Notes under the pieces: model-generated
The model's input: only the letters and a program-made list of their open reading frames with translations
Database searches by the model: none
Told to the model about the DNA's origin: nothing
Made by a program: the position numbers and the translations under genes
Source of the DNA: Microcebus murinus
Taxonomy: Eukaryota > Chordata > Mammalia > Primates > Cheirogaleidae
Length of the DNA: 64,000 bases
Assembly: GCF_040939455.1 (NCBI RefSeq)
Contig: NC_134120.1
Coordinates: 54,637,001 to 54,701,000, forward strand
Direction of reading: 5' to 3'
In this document: positions 35,336-45,125 of the stretch, in pieces
Numbering within the stretch: the stretch's first letter is position 1
Layout of the letters: each line of letters begins with the position of its first letter

Positions 35336-35668
35336 GGCCAGGCTCGGTGGCTCACGCCTGTAATCCTAGCACTCTGGGAGGGCCAGGTGGGCAGATTGCT
35401 CGAGATCAGGAGTTCAAAACCAGCCTGAGCAAGAGCAAGACCCCGTTTTTCTACTATAAATAGAAAGAAATTAATTGGCCAACTAATATATATAGAAAAC
35501 AATTAGCCGGGCATGGTGGTGCATGCCTGTAGTCCCAGCCACTCAGGAGGCTGAGGCAGCAGGATTGCTTGAGCCCAGGAGGTTGAGGTTTCTGTGAGCT
35601 AGGCTGACACCATGGCACTCACTCTAGCCTGAACAACAAAGCGAGACTCTGTCTGAAAAAAAAAAAAA
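35336..35668 (+). mobile_element. Lemur-type Alu inside L1
   Basis: Starts 'ggccaggctcggtggctcac', has the 'attaattggccaactaatat' middle. Target duplication AAGAAATTAAACATA (35321-35335) and AAGAAATTAAACACA (35669-35683). Confidence 0.93.
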
Positions 35669-35683
35669 AGAAATTAAACACAG

Positions 35684-35848
35684 AGGCTGAGCATGGTGGC
35701 TCATGCCTGTAATTCCAGCATTCTAGGAGGCCCAGGCAGGAGGCCCACTTGAACCCAGGAGTTGGAGGCTGCAGTGAATTATGATGACACCACTGCACTC
35801 TAGCCAGAGGGACAGAGCCAGACTCTGTCCCCCCCACACACAAAAAAA
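35684..35848 (+). mobile_element. Short Alu-related monomer
   Basis: About 165 bases ('aggctgagcatggtggctca' to a C/A-rich tail), one 7SL-like unit with an internal deletion. It is FLAM/FRAM-like or a deleted Alu. Confidence 0.7.
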
Positions 35849-36440
35849 CCTAGAATTACTATATGAACTATAAACCTAGAATTGCTATATGATTCAGCAA
35901 TCTGCTTCTGAGTACATACCCAAGAGAATTGAAAGCAAAGACTCAAGCATATTTGCACGCCATGTCCACAGCTGCGTTATTCACAGGATCCAAAAGGGCG
36001 AAGCAGCTCTCCTGACCGTTGATAGATGAATGGAAAAACAAAATATGGTGTATACACACAGTGGAACATTATTTAGCCCCGAAAAGGAAGGAAATCTGAC
36101 CCACGTTACAGCGTGGCCTTGAAGGCATTGTGCTAAGTGAACTAAACCAATCACAAAAAGACAAATGCTGTATGAGTCCACTTATACAAGGTACCTAGAG
36201 TGGTCAAATGCACAGGGACAGAAAGCAGAATGGGGGTTTCCAGGGGTGGGGGGAGGGAATAGGGAGTCAGTGTTCAATGGGTACAGAGATTCCACTTGGG
36301 ATGATGAGAAATTTCTGGAGATGAATGGTGACGATGATTGCATAACTGTGGATGGACTTAATGCCACTGAACTGTGCACTTAACAATGATTAAAGTGGTA
36401 GATTTTATGCTGTGAATATTTTACCATAATAAAAAGGAGA

Positions 36441-37104
36441 AAACTCACAAGGGCAGGAATTTAGACTTTGCCCTCAAATATCCTCTTTTGTTTGTGAGCA
36501 CCAAGCATTTTTCTCACATGCTATTTTTCTCCTATGTTATTCTGCTGAGTGGGCACAGTGGGCGGGTAGAAGAGTCCGGCCTGAAGAAATAAGCATAGAC
36601 TCTCTGGTGGCAGAAGCAGGAAGTCCTAAGCCATATCGGAAATCTACTGGTTCTACCTGATAGTTTTGCAAAAGGGGAAACTGAGAGCTCAAGTAGCCTG
36701 AGTGATGCCACACGACAAAGGAAATCAGGCTCAAGCGGCCTGTAACCCCTAAACTCTGCTTCCCACCCAAGCTACATCCTCTACAATGTGCTGCAGGAGC
36801 AGAGAGCGAAGCAGCAGAGAGGAGAGCAGAGAGGGGCAGTGTGTACATGTGTGCATTCACTTGCCCAAAGGTAGAAGCATGGGAATAATTTCTGCATGAG
36901 ATTCTAGTACAATAGAATGATTTAAGCCATTTTAGCTTGCCAAAAGCTTCCAGAACCAAATGCTTACTTCTTCCCACAATTGCCACACTTCGACATTTTC
37001 ACCATGTGTGCACAAGAAATGAGCTTGTTTTCCAGCTCCTAACTGTCAAAACAAATTCCTACCGAACAAGTGAAAAAAAGATTCAATGGAAACAAAACTT
37101 CAAT
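36441..37104. other. Unique sequence, no gene recognised
   Basis: A 149-codon open frame (minus, 36537-36986) and the start of a 155-codon frame (plus, 36937-37404) have no recognised domains. Confidence 0.4.
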
Positions 37105-37195
37105 TTTTTGTGCATCAAATATTTATTGAGCATCTATTCTATGCCAGGGACTGAGCATCTACTGTATGTGTTGGCCCAGGGGACCACGGCAGAGA
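37105..37195 (+). mobile_element. L2 LINE fragment
   Basis: 'catcaaatatttattgagca', 'tctattctatgccagggact', then 'accacggcagagagcaagcc'. Confidence 0.65.
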
Positions 37196-37400
37196 GCAAG
37201 CCAAGTATCGTTCCTGCCTGCGTGCGCGCTGCCCCAGACGGGGAAGCAGGACGCTGCGCCGGGCGGCAGCTGAAGAGCGCAGTGGGCATGGGAACGGCAG
37301 GCCGCGGCAGCCCAGCGTTGCAGAGGCTGTCACTGCGAGGGGTTGGGTCACTGAGAGGGCGATTAGGGTGGCGTATCAGGCGCCAATCAGAGGAGGACCA
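37196..37400. other. CpG-rich patch
   Basis: I count about 17 CpG in roughly 175 bases (37215-37385), e.g. 'cctgcgtgcgcgctgcccca'. It is short, has no exon signature, and may be a chance patch or a decayed island. Confidence 0.4.
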
Positions 37401-39009
37401 ATAGTAGACAGAGAGACAGGTGGACAGGTGGATGGATGGGCAGACAGACAGATTTCGATAGATTTCTAAATCTCAGGGATGGGCCTCATGCAGCAGGAGC
37501 TGGCTAAGCTGTCACTCCAGTCCGAGGCTGCATCCCGACGTGCACAGGGCAGGCAGCGGGGAGCAAAGACGGTGCCAGGTGGGGAGAAAGAACAGGCTGG
37601 AAGCCACAACACAGCTGGAGCCCACCAGGATGGACTGACACCCACGTCCATCTTACTGCCTCTGTCCTTGGTGTGGGTGTCGGGCACAGGCCAGTGTCGT
37701 TCATCGTGAATTGAAACACACGTACCTGGCCCCGGAGTCCGAGACGAGGCAGGAGCATCCTGGGAGGGCCGAGTGGCGCAGGCCCAGCCCAGCCTCGTGC
37801 CAGTGGGGACAGCCACAGGGGAGAGCCTTGGGTGTAGCCCCAGGGGGGCGCCGCTCCATGCCCACCACCTCTCCTACAAGAATCCCTTTGGTGGTTCCCC
37901 GTGACTGGCAACACAGGGAAGATGCAGGTTTGCCTAGCCTCACTCACGCACTTTAAAGCCACTGTAGATGGGGACCTAACCTGGACTTGGAGTCAGAGGG
38001 GGTCTCTAGGAGAAAGTGACATTTAAACTGAGGCCCGCAGGCTGGTGGCGGAAGCCAGCGGGATGAGGTGCAGGAGGATCTTCCCAGAGTGTCAGGATCA
38101 TGTTAAAAAACAGATACTGCCCGGGAAAGCCTTGTGTCTTAAAAAGGAAATGGGAATTTAAAAAGGGAAAGATGTGTCTCTAAAGAATGAACTTGCTCAA
38201 AACCAAGAATGTAACAGTTATATTTAGCATCTAAGTGAATTGAAGTCAATAAGCTGGTTGAGAAGCCACTCTCCAAACTTGCCCGATGGCACGCCGTCCT
38301 CCCCTTGCTCCCTTCCTCCCTTCCAGCCCCTTCCCAGTCCCCAGTCCCGTCCTTGCTCTGGCCAAGGAAGGTGCCAAGTGAGATTCTAATCACGGGTTCC
38401 TCAGCTTGTTTCTTTGGGCCCTACCCAGGAGTAAAGTCGGTCATGGGATAAAGCCCCACAGCCGGGGGTTGCAGAGCTCTTCCCTCGTCTGGGCAATGAG
38501 GGTCGCCAGGCCATGGGGCGAGAGCCTCCCACTCCCCGCGCCACACCTGTGCAGTCAGAGCCAGGCGCCCACCCTGAGCAGGGAAATATTAATGAACACC
38601 ATGTTTGCAAGCCTGCCTCGGGGCTTGACTCAATAATCAAATACAACATGTCCTCCAGCTCCGATTTGGTCCACTTCCTGGAGTGAAACCACATAAACTG
38701 GAAGAAAGGCACAGCCCAGCACAGCACCTTTCACAGGTGGCCGCGTTTAGGAAAGCCACCCTGGCAGGGCTGTGTCTCAGACTTGCTGCTTCTGGCCTGA
38801 CACTGGGACAATGGTGGTGGCTTAGGCATGGCAGGGAGGGGACAAGGGAGGAGGCCTCTGCTGAAGGAGGAGGAAAGTGGTGCCAAGCAGTGCCCAGGTG
38901 CCAGGTCTTTCCTCCCAGCATGAGGCAGCAGATACCCGGGCCCCCTCTGTGTCAGGGTCCCAAGACCCACCTCAGATTCAGTGATTGACTAGGAGGACTC
39001 CCAGAAAGA
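37401..39009. other. Unique sequence, no gene recognised
   Basis: Several overlapping open frames (up to 152 codons, minus, 37504-37962) without domains. The start has short GACA/GATG-type runs (37405-37460). Confidence 0.4.
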
Positions 39010-39480
39010 AGAAAAGCCATTGCACTCGTGGTTACGGTTTGTTATGGCACAAAGTTACTGACTGACATCGGCAAAGGAAACAGGAGCATAGGGCAGGGCC
39101 AAGACAGTCTCAGCAGTGAGCTTCCTGCTGTCAGCTCCCAGGGGAGTTGCGCCGACAGTGCTCAATTTTCCCAGGAACTGAGTGTGACAATATGTACAAA
39201 GTATTGGCAGCCAGGAAAGCTCACATGAGCCTTGGTGTCCAGGAATTTCATGGGGTCCATCATGTGGGCCTGTGTGCCCTCATTCCTGACCTTGGCTACC
39301 AGGGCTTCAGACCCTACAGAAGTCAGACTGACATGGTGTGGCCCAAGGCCCCCGCCATAAATGATGCTGTTAGCATAGACCATCTAGCATGGCCCAAGGC
39401 TGAGGTTAACAGAGACACTCCTGTCAGGCAGGATATTCCAAGGGCTTAGAGGTTATCTCCCAGGAACCAGTCACAGGCCA
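39010..39480 (-). mobile_element. ERVL-class LTR (MLT2-like)
   Basis: It shares the layout of the copy at 42700-43320: 'gactaggaggactcccagaa' at one end, 'ggtgtccaggaatttcatgg' inside and 'tattccaagggcttagaggt', 'caggaaccagtcacag' at the other. Orientation is inferred from the related copy. Confidence 0.55.
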
Positions 39481-39568
39481 GACTTTTCCTTGGAATGTGC
39501 AGGGGTTGAACAGTCCAAGCCGGCTGAGCCAGCTCCTTTCTGATCACCCACACTTTTCTGTTCCTCAG

Positions 39569-39748
39569 TGATAAGAGTTTGGATGTTTGTCCCCTCCAAA
39601 CCTCGTATTGAAATTTGATCTCCAGTGTTGGAGGTGGGGCCTGATGGCAGGTGTTTGGGTCATGGAGGCAGTAGATCCCTCACGAAGGGCTTGGTGCCTC
39701 CTTGTGGTAGTGAGTTCTTGCTGTATTGGCTCCTGTGGAGCTGGTTGT
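39569..39748 (+). mobile_element. MSTA-type MaLR LTR, 5' part
   Basis: 'gtttggatgtttgtcccctc', 'gaaatttgatctccagtgtt', 'ggaggtggggcctgatggca', 'ctgtggagctggttgt' match the MSTA order. The LTR is split by an L1 and resumes at 40406. Confidence 0.85.
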
Positions 39749-39749
39749 C

Positions 39750-39782
<33 letters not shown>

Positions 39783-40393
39783 TTTCCCACCATATTGTGG
39801 GGGTACAAATGTTAAGGTTAAGTATATTGCCCATGCTCCCCTCCCCCATCAAGTCAGAGCTTCAAGCGTGTCCATACCCCAGTTGGAGTGCACCGCATTC
39901 ATTATGTACGTATGTACCTATCCCCTCCTCCCCCCCCATATTACTCGACACCCAATAAATGTTATTCCTATATGTCCGCTTAGGTGTTGACCAGTTAATA
40001 CCAATTTGCTGGTGAGTACATGTGGTGCTTGTTTTTCCATTCTTGGGATACTTCACTTAATAGAATGGGTTCCAGCTCTAGCCAGGAAAATACAAGAGGT
40101 GCTATATCACCATTGTTTCTTAAAGCTGCATAGTACTCCATGGTATACATACACCACATTTTATTAATCCACTCATGTATTGATGGGCACTTTGGTTGTT
40201 TCCACATCTTTGCAATTGTGAATTGTGCTGCTATAAACATTTGAGTGCAGGTGTCTTTTTCATAAAGTGACTTTTGTTCTTTTGGGTAGATGCCCAGTAA
40301 TGGCCTTGCTGGATCAAATGGTAGATCTACTTGTGTCACTTTAAGGTATCTCCATATTGCTTTCAACAGAGGCTGAACTAGTTTGCAGTCCCA
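39749..40393 (-). mobile_element. Young 5'-truncated L1 (3' end), inserted in MSTA
   Basis: A reverse-strand L1 3' end with the same 3' UTR as the 3.5 kb L1 at 45126. Target duplication GGAGCTGGTTGT is identical at 39737-39748 and 40394-40405. The A-tail has become a TCAA repeat (seen here as 'ttgattgattgattgattga', 39752-39781). Confidence 0.93.
39998..40390 (-). pseudogene. L1 ORF2 C-terminal piece, still open
   Basis: The minus frame stays open for about 130 codons of L1 ORF2: 'WDCKLVQPLLKAIWRYLK', 'FDPARPLLGIYPKEQKSL', 'DTCTQMFIAAQFTIAKMW', 'YTMEYYAALRNNGD', to the natural-looking end 'SPANWY' and stop. This is the Cys-containing C-terminal part of the L1 reverse transcriptase protein. 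The copy lacks endonuclease and reverse transcriptase domains, so it is dead, but the lack of stops suggests it is young. The frame appears to extend upstream into the MSTA LTR (to about 40588), which is coincidental. Confidence 0.85.
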
Positions 40394-40405
40394 GGAGCTG
40401 GTTGT

Positions 40406-40683
40406 TAAAAAGAGACTGGACCCACCTCTCTCTCTCTCTCCCTCTCTCTGTCTCTCTCTGTCTCTCTCTCTCTCTGTCTCCCCCCTACCACGTGATCTCT
40501 GCACGTGCAGCTCCCCTTGGCCTGCCACCAAGTGTGGGGGCAGCCAGACGCCCTCCCCAGAAGCAGACACTGGCGCCACGCTTCTCATACAGCCTGCAGC
40601 ACCGCGGGCCAGATGAGCCTCTTTCCTTTATGAGTTACCCAGCCTCAGGTACTCTTCATAGCAACACAAAATGGACTAAGACA
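40406..40683 (+). mobile_element. MSTA-type MaLR LTR, 3' part
   Basis: Continues with a CT-rich tract (40425-40480), 'ccacgtgatctctgcacgtg', 'cagaagcagacactggcgcc', 'gttacccagcctcaggtact' and the end 'acacaaaatggactaagaca'. Confidence 0.87.
40425..40480 (+). repeat. (CT)n-rich tract
   Basis: 'cctctctctctctctctccc' and similar within the MSTA LTR, expanded from its natural CT-rich stretch. Confidence 0.9.
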
Positions 40684-40959
40684 CTTGATTTTTCAGTCTC
40701 TAGTTGCTGATGCAGACTCTGAGAGTGAAATCCCAAGGTCTCAAGTGGCAACACCAGGCAAAAGGGTTCCTGTGCCGACTGCCCATTGTCAGCGGTGGTC
40801 ATGCCTACTCTGAATTTCCTGACAGGTGCCAAGAGGATCCAATGCCCCAGTAGATAACTGAGCATCATGCACTTGTGGATTATTAGGGATGACAGGTGTG
40901 GAAGCCAAGCACGCAGCCACTCTAGGGGTTCCTGTCTATTTAATGGCTATTTCCCTTTT

Positions 40960-41125
40960 TCCACTGACGCTTAAATGCTACATGCCAGGTACTGTGTCTA
41001 GTGCTTTCTCTCATTTAATCCTCAAATAATTCTCTGAGGAAAGTACTATCTACCATCATCCCCATTTGAGAGGCCTGAGGCTTGGGAAGGTCACTTAAGG
41101 TCACAGAGCTCAACAGCACAGACAG
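40960..41125 (+). mobile_element. MIR SINE
   Basis: 'catgccaggtactgtgtcta', 'ctctcatttaatcctcaaat', 'aggaaagtactatctaccat', 'ttgggaaggtcacttaaggt'. Confidence 0.8.
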
Positions 41126-42699
41126 CTGTTAAACTGCACGGGCACAGCCAGGGCTCGGCAAGCAGAGCCAAGTCGGTCGCCTCCTGAGCAAGGAAAAGCT
41201 GCTTCGCTCACTCAAGGTTGTATTTAGCAAGGCTCCCTAAGTCAAAAGAGAAAGGCAAGACTCAGAATAAAAGGAAAAGGGTTTTTGCTCCAATAAGGTG
41301 GGACTCAGAAGGGTGTCATTTGGTCATTTGAGGACAGGATTGTAAAGTCTCCTTTGGAACTGGTCCTTGCTCTGGTTTTGCCACAAAAGTGCTGTTGTCA
41401 ACCAGGTCCAAATGGGTTACACAATTAAAGCTAAGAGGCTTGGGTCACACTGAAAGCAAGTGTGGGTGCACCCAAGGCCTGGGACATTCTCCTGCAGCAG
41501 AACGGAGGCGTCTGTGTCCTGGGCTGGAGGCCGGGCACCCCGTTTTCCTACCTCCTTTGCTCAGTGGCAACTGTCTTCCAGCAGCCGCAAGTCTGCCCTG
41601 CAGGGTGGAATGACGCCAGGTAGTCAGGGAACAGGGATTGGCCTGAGAATGACAATGCACATTTTGTCCACTTTTAATCATATCATTGTCTTCAAGGAAA
41701 ACCTCATTGTTGTGAGAGAACTGGAGGAATAAATGCCACCTTTGGCAGCGCTTCCTTCTCTGTCTACACAGGCGCATGCTGCCGCTTGTCCCCCAACATG
41801 GATCTGAGAGAGAAAACAACTGTTCAGTTGCTACAAATCATGGGAAGACTCTGGCGAGAACATCTCCATCAAAGACTTCAGAAAAGATTTATGCCTCGAG
41901 GCAGAACTTGGAGGAATGGCGGAAACCTGGGCACTGGAGCTGCAGGCGGCTCTTTCCACAGGGCCAGTCCGAGGGCGGCAGGGAGCTGAGGGCAGGCCTG
42001 GTGAGGGCAGGCCTGGAAGGCAGGCGGGTGTCTGCGCTCCTGCACAGCCGCCGGCCCACCAGGGAAGCCCCACTGGAAACAGCACGGCTGGCGCGTCCGG
42101 AAGGCGCCAGGAAGCGGAGCTCACCACTCGGTAACAGAATCCGCTTTTGAGATGAGAGAGCCCAGAGGGTCCCCAATACCCTGGTGAAATAAAGATTGTT
42201 CAAAATACAGTCAATTTTCAATAAGCCAGTTTGGGAATGATCTGGAATATTTTGTTAGTAATACTAATGTCATTATAATTCTTACTTTAATCCCAGAAGA
42301 AAACTGATGTGTCTTCACAATAGTACAGAATGTTATGTTATATCCAAACGAAATGGGAGATGAAGCTGGGATACAGCTCTAAGTTTATTGCTCCTTATCC
42401 CCTCTGTGCCCCAGCCTCACACCGCCACTCAGAGAGACATCCAACAAGAGACCCTCTTTCTTCGTCCAAAGAAGGCTGGGGACTTGATTCCATGGCATTT
42501 GAATTTCTGACTGAAATGTGGCCTATTTTTCCTGCCCCCATAATCTAGAACCTGGCGCTCCAAGGGTATTTCTTTCTCTGTAACAGTCTAGTTTCTCTTG
42601 CCAGTCATTCAATGTCTCATCCAATGACAACATGTAACACTACAGTTCAAATCTGACACTAACCACAGATGCCACAGGCCCAAGGCACTGTCCCCATCA
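41126..42699. other. Unique sequence, no gene recognised
   Basis: Opposed open frames of up to 124 codons (41445-42150) overlap each other. 42015-42130 is CpG-rich ('agcacggctggcgcgtccgg'). No splice-bounded exon can be supported. Confidence 0.4.
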
Positions 42700-43320
42700 A
42701 GGCAGCCCTCACAGCACACCCCAGCTGCAAGTCTGCAGGTCCCTGAACACCGGCACTTCTGACCAACGGGCTATAAATTCAGGGTTCGCATGACTCCTTC
42801 AGTTTCCATAATTCGCTAGAATGACTCATAGACCTCAGCAAAGTGCTATAATTAGGCTTACAGTTTTATTATAAAGGATACAGTGGGGACCAGACAAATG
42901 AAGAGATACACAGGAGGAAGGCTGGGAGGGTCCCAAATGCAGAGCTTCCACGCCCTCGCCCTGTGGGATCAGCACACATCACCCTCCCGGCACGAGGATG
43001 TCAGGTGTCCAGAGTTTGTATTGGGGTCTCATTAGGTGGGCATGATTGATTGAATCATTGACTGTGTGATTGAACTCAACCCCCATGTCCCTCCCCAGAG
43101 GTCAGCAGTTTGGGCTAAAATTACATGACTCAAAGCCCCAACCCTCTAATCACATTGTTGGCTTTTCCACAGGCTGGCCCCCATCCTGAGTCACCTCACT
43201 GGCATGAACTCAGGTGTGGTCCAAGGACCCACCACAAATAACAAAGATACTCCCATTACTCAGGAATTTCTAAGGGTTTAGAAACTCTGTCTCAGGAACA
43301 TGGAACAAAAACCACAGACA
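42700..43320 (-). mobile_element. ERVL-class solo LTR (MLT2-like)
   Basis: On the minus strand it carries 'gagtcattctagcgaattat' and an AATAAA signal near 42868. In plus-strand terms it shows 'gatacagtggggaccagaca', 'gcatgattgattgaatcatt', 'gtgattgaactcaaccccca', 'caaccctctaatcacattgt' and 'aatttctaagggtttagaaa'. This matches MLT2-type LTRs. Confidence 0.75.
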
Positions 43321-43324
43321 TTCT

Positions 43325-43560
43325 TTATTATTCAACACAATGACAACAACTGATATTTATTAAGGATGTTCTAGGTGTTAAGCTCTGTGCTGAGCACTTT
43401 GTATACATCTCATTTCATCCTCACAACAATCCTATGTGCTAGATACATTATTATCTCCATTTTACAGATGGCAAAACTGAGGCACAGAAAGGGGAAGGAA
43501 CTTGCTTGAATTCACACAGCTGGTAAGTGGCAGAGCAGGATTTGAACTCCTGTCCATGAA
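43325..43560 (+). mobile_element. MIR SINE, near complete
   Basis: 'ctctgtgctgagcactttgt', 'atttcatcctcacaacaatc', 'cattttacagatggcaaaac', 'tgaattcacacagctggtaa', 'gagcaggatttgaactcc'. Confidence 0.92.
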
Positions 43561-43734
43561 GTGTACTATAAGTCCTTCTAGAACCAACTCTAAAAAAGGA
43601 GAAACCAAGAAGGTGTCCATTTCTACTATAGAAGAACAATATAGCTATATCTCAAGGATCCAAGCTTGCTTAGCATTTTGGGGGGCAAAAAACGATCTGG
43701 ATTCTGCCCTTAAGAGAATTCAGTCTTTAGAGTA

Positions 43735-43910
43735 AGAGCTGCTTTCCATCCTGGCTCTGCCAATGACTAGTCGAGTGTCGGAGGGGGAAAAGCACTAAAC
43801 TCTGACATGCAAAATCTTCTTCAATTAAACAGAGACTCCACTAACACCCACCTCACAAGTTTGGTCTGAGGAATAAAGGAGATAATTTATTTGAAAGTGA
43901 AACACACTTT
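43735..43910 (+). mobile_element. MIR fragment
   Basis: 'tcctggctctgccaatgact' followed by 'cacaagtttggtctgaggaa' and 'taaaggagataatttatttg', MIR-like order with a disrupted centre. Confidence 0.6.
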
Positions 43911-44209
43911 GCCAGCACGAGGCTTTCTTTTCCCTGCTCAGTCTGTCCCTGGTCTTTCATGCTCAGAATTTATCTTTTCTCCACTTGATCTACTACTTTT
44001 TTCTCGAGTGCCACACGATACCTTCAGACTCTGATTGCCTTGGATTATATTTTTATTCCCTTAGTTCAATTATTTTTATCCCATTTTCATGGACCATTAC
44101 TTCAGCTTTAGGAGATACCCACCTTCAAAGCATTTACGAAGCACCCAGCTGTGTGCGCCACTGCGTGGGATTCACAGCTCGGGGAGTCCAGCCTTAGAGG
44201 GAGGACCAG

Positions 44210-44375
44210 GCTGCCCAGCAGGAGAGGCCTGGAGGCCAATCTCCCTAGAACTGAGTTCTGGTCCCAGTTCTGCCTTTTATTCACTTTGTTACCTTAGAAA
44301 AGGCACTTGACCTGCCTACATCTCAGACGACTCATTTGTAAACTATCACGATAATTATATACCTGGCCTACCAAT
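44210..44375 (+). mobile_element. MIR fragment
   Basis: 'gagttctggtcccagttctg', 'ttaccttagaaaaggcactt', 'gacctgcctacatctcagac'. Confidence 0.7.
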
Positions 44376-44799
44376 CTCAGGGGGGGAGTAGGAGAGTTGT
44401 CTGAGAGAAATGTTGTCTGAGAGAAGAGATTTTTGAAGCCAACAACATGAATAAAGAACTATATAATATGAATAGAAGGAACCATTACACAAGACAGCAC
44501 TGAAGGAGACGCGGATTCCCACATACAGAGATCTAGAAAAGTTCTAGAAGAACACCATAGAAGGATAAGGAAAAATGGCACAAGACAGGCACACAAATAA
44601 GCATGTTGAAATCACAGATTTGGGCTCATCTTAGAAGGCAGCTGACAGGAAGGGCGAGAGAAGAGGTGAGAGATGTGTCCTCTGCTGACAGATTCGACAG
44701 GGACGCACGTGAGGCCAGTGGCTGTATGAGAAAATCCAATTACAAAAAGGAGAAGTTCCCATAAGTGTGTCTTGAAAACTAAACAGTATGATTCCCCAG
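44376..44799. other. Unassigned, possibly the body of an LTR
   Basis: Lies just upstream of an LTR-like 3' end. Purine-rich sequence with a short duplication ('gttgtctgagagaaatgttg', 'tctgagagaagag'). Confidence 0.35.
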
Positions 44800-44865
44800 G
44801 TGGCACTTGTGTGAATAAACTCTCTTTAAGCTAAATTCTGACCCTTTTGATTATTTGTGGTTGAC
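44800..44865 (+). mobile_element. LTR 3' end (ERVL-like)
   Basis: 'gtgtgaataaactctcttta', 'attctgacccttttgattat', 'ttgtggttgaca', the same ending as at 16577. Confidence 0.5.
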
Positions 44866-44889
44866 ATATTCAAGTTGGTACTAAAGTTT

Positions 44890-45125
44890 AAAATCTAAAC
44901 TTGGCTACATTTGTTTTTTCAGCATCTACTGTGTGTCTGTTCTATGCCCTTGGGATACCCCAGTGAGCTGATGAACATCCTGCCTCTGAAGGCAGGTGGG
45001 TTGTCACTGAGGGATGGGAAGAGGCAGGGAGACAGACTGTATGCAATAAACCTAATCAATAAGTTATCAAAGAAATGAGACAGGGATCACTGCTATACAG
45101 AAAAGAAAAAGACAAAGGGAATTAG
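44890..45125 (+). mobile_element. L2 LINE, left part
   Basis: 'cagcatctactgtgtgtctg', 'ttctatgcccttgggatacc', then a GGGCAGGGAGACAGAC-like part and 'gcaataaacctaatcaataa'. It is interrupted at 45126 by an L1 and resumes at 48686. Confidence 0.7.

Larger units (their letters stand above)
35165..36440 (+). mobile_element. Old L1 3' end, split by two Alu-type SINEs
   Basis: L1 sequence at 35165-35335, 35849-36440: 'acccactgcaataggtatga', 'cactgtggaaaacagtatgg', 'aagagaattgaaagcaaaga', ending 'attttaccataataaaaagg'. It belongs to the same family and orientation as the copy at 32978-33885. Confidence 0.8.

Noticed and set aside
36537..37404. Frames of 149 and 155 codons as exons
   Set aside because: No homology recognised; one crosses an L2 piece and a CpG-rich patch.
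39752..39781. TTGA repeat as a CRISPR-like or regulatory array
   Set aside because: It is the remodelled poly(A) tail of the reverse-strand L1.
40357..40588. Extension of the L1 ORF2 frame upstream of 40393 (minus)
   Set aside because: Sequence beyond the target duplication is MSTA LTR, so the extension is accidental.
43325..43560. Possible exon with splice-like 'cacagctggtaagtgg'
   Set aside because: This is standard MIR sequence, which often contains such splice-like words.
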